Shown here piece after piece: positions 1-7,049 of a DNA stretch of 64,000 nt. The notes under the pieces are model-generated. The model was not told the origin of the DNA. It searched no databases and worked only from the letters and a program-made list of their open reading frames with translations. Each line of letters opens with the position of its first letter. Position 1 is the stretch's first letter. The position numbers and the translations under genes were made by a program. Origin of the DNA: an uncultured beta proteobacterium (GTDB lineage: Bacteria; Pseudomonadota; Gammaproteobacteria; Burkholderiales; Burkholderiaceae_C); NCBI GenBank assembly GCA_903960915.1, contig CAJCCO010000032.1, forward strand, positions 1 through 64,000, read 5' to 3'.

Positions 1-38
1 CATGGGTATTTAATTAACGACGAACAAGGAGTAATCAC

Positions 39-398
39 ATGCCTCGCGTCAAACGTGGTGTAACGGCTCGCGCCCGCCATAAAAAAGTTTTAGCCCTTGC
101 AAAAGGTTTCCGCGGTCGCCGCGGTAATGTTTTCCGTGTCGCCAAAGAAGCGGTGATGAAGGCTGGGCAATATGCCTACCGTGATCGCCGTACCAAAAAG
201 CGTGTCTTCCGTCAGTTGTGGATTGCTCGTATCAATGCGGCTGCTCGTCAGTGCGGCATGACCTACAGCCAATTCGCCAACGGTCTGAAGAAAGCCGGTA
301 TCGAGGTTGATCGTAAGATCTTGTCCGATATCGCGATTCACGACATGGCTGCCTTTGCTGGCATCGTGGAACAAGTCAAGGCCAAGCTGGCCGCTTGA
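39..398 (+). CDS. rplT: 50S ribosomal protein L20
   Basis: L20 of the large ribosomal subunit, which binds 23S rRNA early in assembly. The 119-residue product has the family's usual length and its very basic N-terminus ([16 protein letters not shown]), followed by the conserved segment [16 protein letters not shown] and the helical C-terminal half. The ATG is preceded by an AAGGAG ribosome binding site at about 27-32. In related genomes it closes an infC-rpmI-rplT operon; those genes would lie just left of the window. It is followed by two small hairpins and then pheS, the usual bacterial order. Confidence 0.98.
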   Translation: MPRVKRGVTARARHKKVLALAKGFRGRRGNVFRVAKEAVMKAGQYAYRDRRTKKRVFRQLWIARINAAARQCGMTYSQFANGLKKAGIEVDRKILSDIAIHDMAAFAGIVEQVKAKLAA

Positions 399-412
399 GT
401 TTGCACTGGCTG

Positions 413-429
413 GCTATTTTCTAAATAGC
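413..429 (+). repeat. Small perfect inverted repeat after rplT
   Basis: GCTATTT and AAATAGC form a 7-bp stem around a 3-nt loop, starting 15 bases after the rplT stop. With the terminator-like hairpin 20 bases on, it resembles a two-hairpin intergenic element that I recall from Comamonadaceae genomes. The resemblance is from memory and not checked; the inverted repeat itself is directly visible. Confidence 0.5.
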
Positions 430-448
430 ATGCCATGCACCAGAGACT

Positions 449-482
449 AGGGCTAGAGCTTGAAAAAGCACTAGCCCTTTTT
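449..482 (+). terminator. Rho-independent terminator-like hairpin, or attenuator, before pheS
   Basis: AGGGCTAG (449-456) and CTAGCCCT (471-478) form a perfect 8-bp stem followed directly by T478-T482. This is a textbook intrinsic terminator shape. It ends only about 17 bases before the preferred pheS start at 500, leaving little room for a promoter between them, so it may act as an attenuator on transcripts running from rplT into pheS rather than as a simple end. Confidence 0.65.
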
Positions 483-499
483 CAATGACAAGAGAATAT

Positions 500-1552
500 A
501 TGAACGAGTTGAACGACGTCGTTGGCCAAGCCCAGACTGCTTTTGAGCAGGCCGCCACTCCCGCTGATTTAGAAAATGCCAAGGCTTTGTTTCTTGGTAA
601 ATCTGGCCGCATCACCGAGATGATGAAAGGCATGGCGAGCTTGGCTGTTGAAGATAAAAAGTCACGTGGCGCCGCCATCAACCTAGCCAAACAGGCCATT
701 GAGACCGCGTTGTCCAACCGGCGGCAAGCCTTGGCTGATGCTGAGTTGCAGGTGCAACTTCAAGCCGAAGCGCTGGACGTGAGCCTGCCGGGCCGTCAGC
801 GTGGGCAGGGCGGTTTGCACCCTGTCTCTATTACCTTGGAGCGCATTGAGGCCTTATTCGGCTCTATGGGTTTTGACGTGGCCCAAGGCCCTGAGATTGA
901 GTCGGACTGGTTCAACTTCACCGCGCTCAACACGCCAGAAGACCATCCCGCGCGTTCCATGCACGATACGTTTTACGTTGAAGGCGGCTCTGCCACAGCG
1001 CCTAATCTGCTGCGCACCCATACCAGCCCCATGCAGATTCGCTACGCCGTGCAGCATGTCAAAAAACACCGCGCCATGATTGACGCCGGGCACAGCATGC
1101 CTGAGATTCGTGTCATCGCGCCTGGCCGCACCTACCGCGTTGACAGCGACGCCACCCATTCCCCCATGTTCCACCAGTGCGAGGGCCTTTGGGTGGGCGA
1201 GAACGTCAGTTTCAAAGACTTGAAGTACGTTTTTACCGACTTTTGCCGTACCTTCTTTGAGTCGGACGATCTGGTGCTGCGTTTTCGCCCCAGCTTTTTC
1301 CCGTTCACTGAACCGAGTGCGGAGATTGACATTCAGTTCCAGACCGGACCGCTTGCTGGCCGCTGGCTTGAGGTCGCCGGCTCGGGTCAAGTGCACCCAA
1401 ATGTCGTGCGCAACATGGGACTCGATCCTGAAAAATACATAGGCTTTGCATTTGGCATGGGGCCCGACCGACTCACCATGCTGCGCTATGGCGTCAATGA
1501 CCTGCGCTTGTTTTTTGATGGCGACATACGCTTCCTGTCGCAATTCCAATAA
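500..1552 (+). CDS. pheS: Phenylalanine--tRNA ligase alpha subunit
   Basis: Catalytic alpha subunit of the (alpha-beta)2 phenylalanyl-tRNA synthetase, a class II enzyme that charges tRNA-Phe in the cytoplasm. An N-terminal coiled-coil arm (about residues 1-90) precedes the class II catalytic core, with [12 protein letters not shown], the [19 protein letters not shown] region, [16 protein letters not shown] and the motif 3 segment [17 protein letters not shown] near the end. I chose ATG 500 (MNELNDVV), giving 350 residues as expected for the family; an in-frame ATG at 485 would add five residues but sits directly on the preceding terminator's T-run. pheT follows after 21 bases. Confidence 0.97.
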   Translation: MNELNDVVGQAQTAFEQAATPADLENAKALFLGKSGRITEMMKGMASLAVEDKKSRGAAINLAKQAIETALSNRRQALADAELQVQLQAEALDVSLPGRQRGQGGLHPVSITLERIEALFGSMGFDVAQGPEIESDWFNFTALNTPEDHPARSMHDTFYVEGGSATAPNLLRTHTSPMQIRYAVQHVKKHRAMIDAGHSMPEIRVIAPGRTYRVDSDATHSPMFHQCEGLWVGENVSFKDLKYVFTDFCRTFFESDDLVLRFRPSFFPFTEPSAEIDIQFQTGPLAGRWLEVAGSGQVHPNVVRNMGLDPEKYIGFAFGMGPDRLTMLRYGVNDLRLFFDGDIRFLSQFQ

Positions 1553-1573
1553 CAGACTGATTAAAGCTCCAAC

Positions 1574-4003
1574 ATGCAATTCCCTGAATCCTGGTTGCGC
1601 GAATTCTGCAACCCACCTTTGACGACCGCACAACTGGCTGACACGCTGACCATGGCCGGTCTTGAAGTTGAAGAACTCAAGCCCGTGGCGCCACCTTTCA
1701 CCCACATCGTTGTGGGTGAAATCAAAGAAGCCGTGCAACACCCCAACGCCGACCGCCTGCGTGTTTGCAAGGTGGATGTGGGGCAGGCCGACTTGCTCGA
1801 CATCGTGTGTGGCGCACCCAATGCCCGTGTCGGCATCAAGGTGCCTTGCGCACTGGTGGGGGCCGAGTTGCCCCCTGGTGAGGATGGAAAACCGTTTCTC
1901 ATCAAGGTCGGCAAACTGCGTGGGGTTGAGAGCCAGGGCATGCTGTGCTCAGCCCGCGAACTCAAGCTCTCGGAAGACCATGGTGGACTGCTGGAACTTG
2001 CCGCTGATGCACCGCTGGGACAAAACATTCGCGAGCACCTGAACCTGGACGACACCTTGTTCACTCTCAAGCTCACGCCCAACCTGGCGCATTGCCTGAG
2101 CGTCTACGGCGTGGCGCGTGAAGTGTCCGCTTTGACGGGCGCACCGCTGAAGGCCCCGGTGTTTTCTGCTGTGCCGGTTGCGGGCCTCGAAAAACTGGCC
2201 GTCAAGATCAGCGCGCCCGATTTATGCGGCCGTTTTTCTGGCCGCATCGTGCGCCACCTCAACACCCAAGCCCATACCCCCGCCTGGATGGTGGAGCGCC
2301 TGGCCCGTTGCGGCCAGCGCAGCGTATCGGCCTTGGTCGATATTTCCAATTACGTCATGTTTGAGCTGGGTCGCCCCTCGCACATTTTTGACCTGGACAA
2401 AATCAAGGGTGGACTCGATGTTCGGTGGGGCCGTCCTGGTGAACAACTCAAATTGCTCAATGGCAGCACCGTAACGGTCGATGAAAAAGTGGGCGTCATC
2501 GCCGACGATCACCAAGTCGAGTCGCTGGCCGGCATCATGGGCGGTGACGCCACGGCCGTCTCGGACGACACACAACACATTTACGTGGAAGCCGCCTTCT
2601 GGTGGCCCAAGTCGATTGCCGGGCGCTCACGCCGCTTCAACTTCTCCACCGATGCCGGCCATCGCTTTGAGCGTGGCGTGGACCCGAGCCAGACCCTTGA
2701 GCATCTGGAACGCATCACACAACTTATTCTCGACATCTGTGGCACGGCGCAAACTGTCTGCGGCCCCTTGGATGATCAGCAGCCCAACATGCCGGTGTCG
2801 GCGCCAGTGACACTGCGCGTGGCCCGAGCCTGCAAGATCATCGGCATGCCGCTCACGCAGGACCAATGTGCCGACGCACTGGTCCGCCTGGGTTTGCCCG
2901 TGGTTCAAAGCGAAGGTGTGCTCACGGTTACGCCACCGACCTACCGCTTTGACCTTCAGATTGAAGAAGACCTGATCGAAGAAATCGCCCGCATGGTGGG
3001 CTACGACAACCTGCCCGCCACACCGCCGCTGGCCCCCATTACCGCCAAAATTCGGCCTGAGGCACAGCGCAGTGCCTTTGCCGTACGCCGTGCAGTAGCC
3101 GCACTGGGTTACCAGGAAACCATCAATTTCAGCTTCGTCGAAGAGCGCTGGGAGCACGAACTCGCCGGCAACCCCAAGCCCATCCAGCTACTGAACCCGA
3201 TTGCCAGCCAGATGAACGTCATGCGTTCCTCCTTGTTGGGCTCCCTGCTGCAAGTCCTGAAGTTCAACCTTGACCGCAAAGCGGCCCGAGTGCGTGTATT
3301 TGAACTCGGACGCGTATTCCTGCGCGACGCTTCGGTCAAAAACACCGACAGTACCGTGGAAGGCTTTCACCAGCCCATGCGCTTGGCCGGCATGGTATGC
3401 GGCAGTGCAAACGACCTGCAGTGGGGCCGCAAAGAGCAGGGCGCTGACTTCTTTGACATCAAAGGCGACGTGCAAGCCCTGTTGGCCCCGCAAAAACCTG
3501 TGTTTGAAGCGGCTGAACATCCTGCCATGCACCCCGGGCGTTGTGCCCGCGTGGTGTTGGATGGTGTCGCTATCGGCTTTGTTGGCGAACTGCACCCCAA
3601 GTGGCGCCAGGCCTACGACCTGGTGCACGCGCCCTTGATGTTTGAACTCGAACTGGATGCCGTGCTGCAACGTGATGTCCCGGTGTTCAAGGCCGTGCCC
3701 AAGCACCAGGCCGTAGAGCGCGACATTGCCGTGCTGGTGCAAGAGCGAGTCACGTACGACGCCTTGATGGCCGCCGTCTGGGCCGCACCCACCGAAGGTT
3801 TGCTGCGCAACGCCACCCTGTTTGACATTTACCGCCCCAAGTCCGTGGCAGGTACAGAAGCAGCGCAGCCTGAAAAGAGCATGGCCATTCGCCTCACACT
3901 CAATTCAGAAGAAGCCACGCTGACAGAAGAACAGATAGAGCGCTCCGTCCAGTCGGTGCTCAACTCCTTGGTCACCACCCTGGGTGCCCGGCAACGTGCC
4001 TGA
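1574..4003 (+). CDS. pheT: Phenylalanine--tRNA ligase beta subunit
   Basis: Beta subunit of phenylalanyl-tRNA synthetase, responsible for tRNA binding and editing of misacylated Tyr-tRNA-Phe. The 809-residue length is normal. Domains in order: N-terminal MQFPESWLREFCNPP segment, an EMAP-type tRNA-binding fold (about 40-150, with the segment HPNADRLRVCKVDVG), B3/B4 editing domain (about 210-390), B5 domain (about 400-480, ending LIEEIARMVGYDNLP), a class II-like core and a C-terminal FDX-ACB anticodon-binding domain (about 710-805). It is translated with pheS and followed after 34 bases by ihfA, as in many proteobacteria. Confidence 0.97.
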   Translation: MQFPESWLREFCNPPLTTAQLADTLTMAGLEVEELKPVAPPFTHIVVGEIKEAVQHPNADRLRVCKVDVGQADLLDIVCGAPNARVGIKVPCALVGAELPPGEDGKPFLIKVGKLRGVESQGMLCSARELKLSEDHGGLLELAADAPLGQNIREHLNLDDTLFTLKLTPNLAHCLSVYGVAREVSALTGAPLKAPVFSAVPVAGLEKLAVKISAPDLCGRFSGRIVRHLNTQAHTPAWMVERLARCGQRSVSALVDISNYVMFELGRPSHIFDLDKIKGGLDVRWGRPGEQLKLLNGSTVTVDEKVGVIADDHQVESLAGIMGGDATAVSDDTQHIYVEAAFWWPKSIAGRSRRFNFSTDAGHRFERGVDPSQTLEHLERITQLILDICGTAQTVCGPLDDQQPNMPVSAPVTLRVARACKIIGMPLTQDQCADALVRLGLPVVQSEGVLTVTPPTYRFDLQIEEDLIEEIARMVGYDNLPATPPLAPITAKIRPEAQRSAFAVRRAVAALGYQETINFSFVEERWEHELAGNPKPIQLLNPIASQMNVMRSSLLGSLLQVLKFNLDRKAARVRVFELGRVFLRDASVKNTDSTVEGFHQPMRLAGMVCGSANDLQWGRKEQGADFFDIKGDVQALLAPQKPVFEAAEHPAMHPGRCARVVLDGVAIGFVGELHPKWRQAYDLVHAPLMFELELDAVLQRDVPVFKAVPKHQAVERDIAVLVQERVTYDALMAAVWAAPTEGLLRNATLFDIYRPKSVAGTEAAQPEKSMAIRLTLNSEEATLTEEQIERSVQSVLNSLVTTLGARQRA

Positions 4004-4037
4004 TACTTAAACGCTAACCAGAACAAGAGCACACCTT

Positions 4038-4373
4038 ATGGAAATTTCTGTTGAAAGCCTGGAAACCCCGGCGTTGACCAAAGCGCAACTGGCCGAAATG
4101 CTGTTTGACCAGATTGGCCTCAACAAGCGTGAGTCAAAAGACATGATTGACGCTTTTTTTGATTTGGTGTCAGACAGCTTGGTCGAAGGCGATGACGTCA
4201 AAATTTCAGGCTTTGGAAATTTTCAAATTCGCACCAAAGCCCCCCGGCCAGGACGCAACCCCCGCACGGGAGAGTCCATTCCCATCGAAGCGCGCCGTGT
4301 GGTCACCTTCCATGCCAGCCACAAACTCAAAGAACAAATCCAGGGTGACACCAGCCCAACAACAGCCTCCTAA
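4038..4373 (+). CDS. ihfA: Integration host factor subunit alpha
   Basis: Alpha subunit of the DNA-bending heterodimer IHF, which shapes promoters, recombination sites and replication origins. The 111-residue protein contains the DNABII fold, with the beta-arm signature [21 protein letters not shown] and the arm-tip proline. It carries a short extra N-terminus before [21 protein letters not shown] and a short Ser/Thr-rich tail. Position directly after pheT supports alpha rather than beta. It is probably cotranscribed with pheST and the following MerR-type gene. Confidence 0.95.
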   Translation: MEISVESLETPALTKAQLAEMLFDQIGLNKRESKDMIDAFFDLVSDSLVEGDDVKISGFGNFQIRTKAPRPGRNPRTGESIPIEARRVVTFHASHKLKEQIQGDTSPTTAS

Positions 4374-4485
4374 GGGTTGTGGCAACCGGTTGCGTTGAAA
4401 TATGGCGATCAGCGTCAATTGCTGATTTACTCTGGCGCAGACTTAGAGTAACCTCGCACCTCTTGTGCCCATGATATTGATTTAA

Positions 4486-4929
4486 ATGGAGAAATCCCTC
4501 CCCCCCATTCCTGCCAAACGCTATTTCACCATTGGTGAAGTTGGGGATTTGTGCGGCGTAAAGCCGCACGTTCTGCGGTATTGGGAGCAAGAATTTACCC
4601 AGCTGCGCCCCATGAAGCGGCGCGGTAACCGTCGCTACTACCAGCACCACGAAGTACTGATGATCCGGCGAATTCGCGATCTCTTGTACGACCAGGGATT
4701 TACCATCAGCGGTGCGCGCAACAAAATGCAGGAGCTGGTGCAATCCGAGCGCGACAAAAAACGCAACGGTGAAGTCATGCTTGACGGCCTTGATGAACTA
4801 GAGGTTCTGGAACATGAAGACGCGCCAGACGATGCATTCGACGCCACGCCAAACGACGTGCCCGCACACCTGAAATTTGTGCACCGTGAGCTCTGCGAAA
4901 TTCGTGAACTTCTCTCGCTGCATGCCTGA
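4486..4929 (+). CDS. MerR-family transcriptional regulator
   Basis: A 147-residue DNA-binding protein with an N-terminal MerR winged helix (about residues 10-80: FTIGEVGDLCGVKPHVLRYW, then the RRGNRRYY wing), a short dimerisation helix and an acidic C-terminal tail. No metal-binding cysteine cluster is visible, so it is not a metal sensor of the MerR or CueR kind. The ihfA-merR pair is common in beta- and gammaproteobacteria; the regulator's targets are generally unknown. No strong ribosome binding site precedes ATG 4486, and the only nearby alternative ATG (4471) meets a stop after four codons. Confidence 0.9.
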   Translation: MEKSLPPIPAKRYFTIGEVGDLCGVKPHVLRYWEQEFTQLRPMKRRGNRRYYQHHEVLMIRRIRDLLYDQGFTISGARNKMQELVQSERDKKRNGEVMLDGLDELEVLEHEDAPDDAFDATPNDVPAHLKFVHRELCEIRELLSLHA

Positions 4930-4949
4930 AGCAGCAGAGTTCTACCGGT

Positions 4950-4955
4950 TATAAT
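4950..4955 (+). promoter_or_regulatory. Sigma-70 -10 element of the tRNA-Pro promoter
   Basis: A perfect TATAAT lies 11 bases before the first base of the tRNA. No good -35 hexamer is visible at the usual spacing; the best candidate is TGAAGC at 4927-4932. The match and spacing make it the likely start-directing element for the tRNA. Confidence 0.6.
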
Positions 4956-4966
4956 TTGAGCCTGAT

Positions 4967-5043
4967 CGGTGTGTGGCGCAGCCTGGTAGCGCACTTGCAT
5001 GGGGTGCAAGGGGTCGAAGGTTCGAATCCTTTCACACCGACCA
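4967..5043 (+). tRNA. tRNA-Pro (anticodon GGG)
   Basis: A 77-nt cloverleaf with encoded CCA. The acceptor stem CGGTGTG (4967-4973) pairs perfectly with CACACCG (5033-5039), followed by discriminator A and CCA. The anticodon arm CTTGC-ATGGGGT-GCAAG gives anticodon GGG, reading CCC codons. The T-arm GGTTCGAATCC is standard. A terminator hairpin follows nine bases later. The downstream stretch carries an integrase remnant and a toxin-antitoxin pair, so this tRNA may have served as an integration site. Confidence 0.97.
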
Positions 5044-5051
5044 TATGAATC

Positions 5052-5083
5052 AAGGACTTAGCTTCGAAAGGGGCTAAGTCCTT
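5052..5083 (+). terminator. Rho-independent terminator after tRNA-Pro
   Basis: AAGGACTTAGC (5052-5062) pairs perfectly with GCTAAGTCCTT (5073-5083) around a 10-nt loop, followed by the T-rich tail TCTTCTT. It fits termination of the tRNA transcript. Confidence 0.8.
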
Positions 5084-5110
5084 TCTTCTTGGTGGCTCCC
5101 AAATCGTCCA

Positions 5111-5134
5111 TTGTCCCAACCGTTGTCCCAACCG
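5111..5134. repeat. Perfect 12-bp tandem repeat beside tRNA-Pro
   Basis: TTGTCCCAACCG occurs twice head to tail (5111-5122 and 5123-5134). It lies in the non-coding stretch between the tRNA terminator and the toxin-antitoxin pair. Short direct repeats in this position can be recombinase arm sites or replication slips; the sequence alone does not decide. Confidence 0.7.
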
Positions 5135-5262
5135 TGTTGACGCCGATCCAATATTGAACCCCACTGGGTTAAATTTCTATCGGCGACGACACACGCACAC
5201 AACCAACATGCGACAAAACAACGTAATTGTGGATAACGTGCGCGCTATGTCGCGTTGTTCTG

Positions 5263-5607
5263 CTAATCGAGCATGGCGGCCACCCGCGCCCGCACTTCTT
5301 CCACCAAATCGTCCGGCGCTTGCTCAATCAGGGTCAAACCGCGCTGTGATGGGTCAATCATCCTGAACTGGTGAACCAGCACCACGCCCTGCGTCTGCGT
5401 GCCGGTGCCCATCAAACTGACTGATAAACCGGCCTTGCGTGCGCCCATGCCGCCCTGCGTGATGGGGCAAACGCCAATCATGCCCAGTCGGTTCAAGTCG
5501 GCGTGCGTGACCACAATGCCGGGCCTGCGGCCTTGTTGCTCTTGGCCCAGCGTGGGGTCGAAACTGGCGACCACAATGTCGCCGCGCTGCCAAACCTTGC
5601 GGCTCAA
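5263..5607 (-). CDS. MazF/PemK-family toxin endoribonuclease
   Basis: Toxin of a type II toxin-antitoxin pair, predicted to cut mRNA and halt translation. The 114-residue product shows the MazF/PemK fold signature: WQRGDIVVASFDPTLGQEQ near the N-terminus (the family's GD.. and FDP..G.EQ.G.RP motif), then RPGIVVT, VCPIT and the DQ-like position in LVHQFRMID. I place the start at TTG 5607, which overlaps the antitoxin stop (TTGA), the usual coupling for such pairs. The reading frame stays open further upstream, but that part lies antisense-frame over the antitoxin gene and is not expected to be translated. Confidence 0.85.
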   Translation of the reverse strand: MSRKVWQRGDIVVASFDPTLGQEQQGRRPGIVVTHADLNRLGMIGVCPITQGGMGARKAGLSVSLMGTGTQTQGVVLVHQFRMIDPSQRGLTLIEQAPDDLVEEVRARVAAMLD

Positions 5608-5858
5608 AGGGGAACCTCTTGGCCGACGGCGGGCATATTGTCCCAAGCCTTGTCGATCACCAGCGGCTCGTCGCCCTGCATGGCCAGAAGCTCTTGTAAG
5701 CTGTACTTGCGACGGCTGATCGGCGAAATGATCAAGCGCCCGGCTTCTAATTCGAAACTGACCTTGTCGCCAGGGTGTAAGCCGGTGGACTTGGCCAGCG
5801 ACTGCGGAATGGTCACGGCAATGGAGCCACCAGCGGCGCGGAGTGTAGATGTGTGCAT
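5604..5858 (-). CDS. MazE-like AbrB-fold antitoxin
   Basis: Antitoxin paired with the adjacent MazF-like toxin. The 84-residue protein begins with an AbrB/SpoVT swapped-hairpin DNA-binding domain (SIAVTIPQSLAKSTGLHPGDKV, about residues 12-33) and ends in an acidic, probably disordered tail that would wrap the toxin. It is upstream of and overlaps the toxin by four bases, so the two are translationally coupled. Such antitoxins usually autorepress the pair's promoter, which would lie just right of 5858. Confidence 0.85.
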   Translation of the reverse strand: MHTSTLRAAGGSIAVTIPQSLAKSTGLHPGDKVSFELEAGRLIISPISRRKYSLQELLAMQGDEPLVIDKAWDNMPAVGQEVPL

Positions 5859-5931
5859 GGTTTGTCCTGTTAATGTCCAATGGAGCCCAAGGATGTAGCA
5901 CTTAGTTTAACTGGAATGGCCAAAATTTGCA

Positions 5932-6280
5932 TCAGGCCGCCCGCAGCGTCACCACATTGGCCGGTTTGTTGGTCAGTAAGTCCAGCCGTTCACCCCACAG
6001 CGGCCACGCATCGCGCATGGGGCCTTCGTAGGTGCCGCGCTGGTAAATGCGCTTCATCTTGTTTTCTTCGGGGTGTTTCAGACATGTCTCGATTACATCG
6101 GGCAGCGCGCCCAGTTCGGCCATGCTACTCGGCCCCGTTCGGCGCAGGTCGTGCGGTCGACATTGGCCACCGCCAAGTTTCAGCGCGTCAATCTGTTTGG
6201 TTCGGCCCGCAATCTGCCCGCCCGGGTCACTCTGGCGGTCGGCCACCTGCTTGCACCTCGGCGCAATAGGATGCGTTTTA
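5932..6280 (-). pseudogene. C-terminal remnant of a tyrosine-family phage integrase
   Basis: About 105-115 residues that match only the catalytic end of a tyrosine recombinase. HDLRRT supplies the H-x-x-R motif, followed by the expected MAELGALPDVIETCLKH segment with the second histidine, and the YQRGTY segment contains the nucleophile tyrosine candidate. The N-terminal arm-binding and core-binding domains and the first catalytic arginine are absent: the frame is open only to about 6280, where an unrelated ORF ends. It looks like the stump of an element that inserted at or near tRNA-Pro and decayed. A GTG at 6246 is the first plausible start, but expression of a working protein is unlikely. 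Confidence 0.75.
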
Positions 6281-6796
6281 ATTGACCGTAACTGTCATGT
6301 CAAAAGGACCGTTGCCCAATTTGCTTATGGGAGATGGGGTGAGATTGCTTTGCGTGGCAACTTGGGCGCCTCTGGTATTGTTGTAACCCAACACAAAACT
6401 TGTGGAGGCATCTGTCACGACAACGCCTGGGCTTGGCAGAGTCATGAAGGCGGCAATCCGTTTAACGCTACCAATGGTGTTGACGGTTTGTGTTGTTACC
6501 AACTTTCCATCCGTACCAATCAGATAGGCATCAAGAGTTGGTCCCCCACCTGCAGTTCTGGGCAGGTTGATAAAGGCGTTGGTGAAGCCTGTGCCACCAA
6601 TTTGAGATTCATCCATCACAGAGTTAAACAAACTACTCGTTGCAGCAACATCTGTAGTTGCGGGGGCGCTGTTTCCACAAACAGTTGCCTGCGGCAGCGA
6701 GCCCTGTGTGTTCATTGCAAAAATGTATGTTGTTGCAAGATTTGACCAGCAGTAAACGCCACTGGTTACCCCATGCGAATCTCCCCTGGTGGACAC
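6278..6796 (-). CDS. Hypothetical protein, no family recognised
   Basis: A 172-residue ORF from GTG 6796, ending one or two bases inside the integrase remnant's open frame. It is rich in Thr, Ser, Asn, Gly and Ala, with three cysteines in its first 45 residues and no clear membrane segment. The composition suggests an exported surface or pilus-type protein, but no motif supports that. Its DNA is visibly AT-richer than the flanking genes. An AGGAG sits very close to the GTG and a stop lies three codons upstream, so it could also be the 3' part of a truncated gene. Function unknown. Confidence 0.4.
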   Translation of the reverse strand: MSTRGDSHGVTSGVYCWSNLATTYIFAMNTQGSLPQATVCGNSAPATTDVAATSSLFNSVMDESQIGGTGFTNAFINLPRTAGGGPTLDAYLIGTDGKLVTTQTVNTIGSVKRIAAFMTLPSPGVVVTDASTSFVLGYNNTRGAQVATQSNLTPSPISKLGNGPFDMTVTVN

Positions 6797-7049
6797 GTTC
6801 TCCTACAGCAGCGGTCTGACAGCGCGCGAAGCCCGGCTATGGGCTTGCAGGTCAAGATGTTTACCTGCGAACTATTTTTCGAGCGCCACAGCCTGCACCC
6901 GCGTTAGGGCTAGGGGATGGATTCAACCGGTTGAAAAATTCAGGTGGTTTATTCGCTGCGATGCCTGGGGTCCGATAATCGGTCTTCCGAGCCCCCCTTA
7001 CTTCTTCCCATGACATGTATTGCCCTCTCCCTGACGCAGGGACTTGAAC
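6797..7049. other. Intergenic stretch before dinG, no gene seen
   Basis: About 250 bases between the unknown leftward ORF and dinG. I see no tRNA-like fold, no convincing coding frame and no copy of the tRNA-Pro 3' end that would mark an attachment site. It includes GATAAT at 6973-6978, a possible -10 element for dinG, without a convincing -35. It probably holds the right edge of the small island and the dinG promoter. Confidence 0.4.

Noticed and set aside
5263-5901. A single 212-codon leftward frame that would join toxin and antitoxin regions
   Set aside because: The part right of 5607 lies over the antitoxin gene in another frame and lacks AbrB or MazF features. The pair with a TTGA overlap explains both products.
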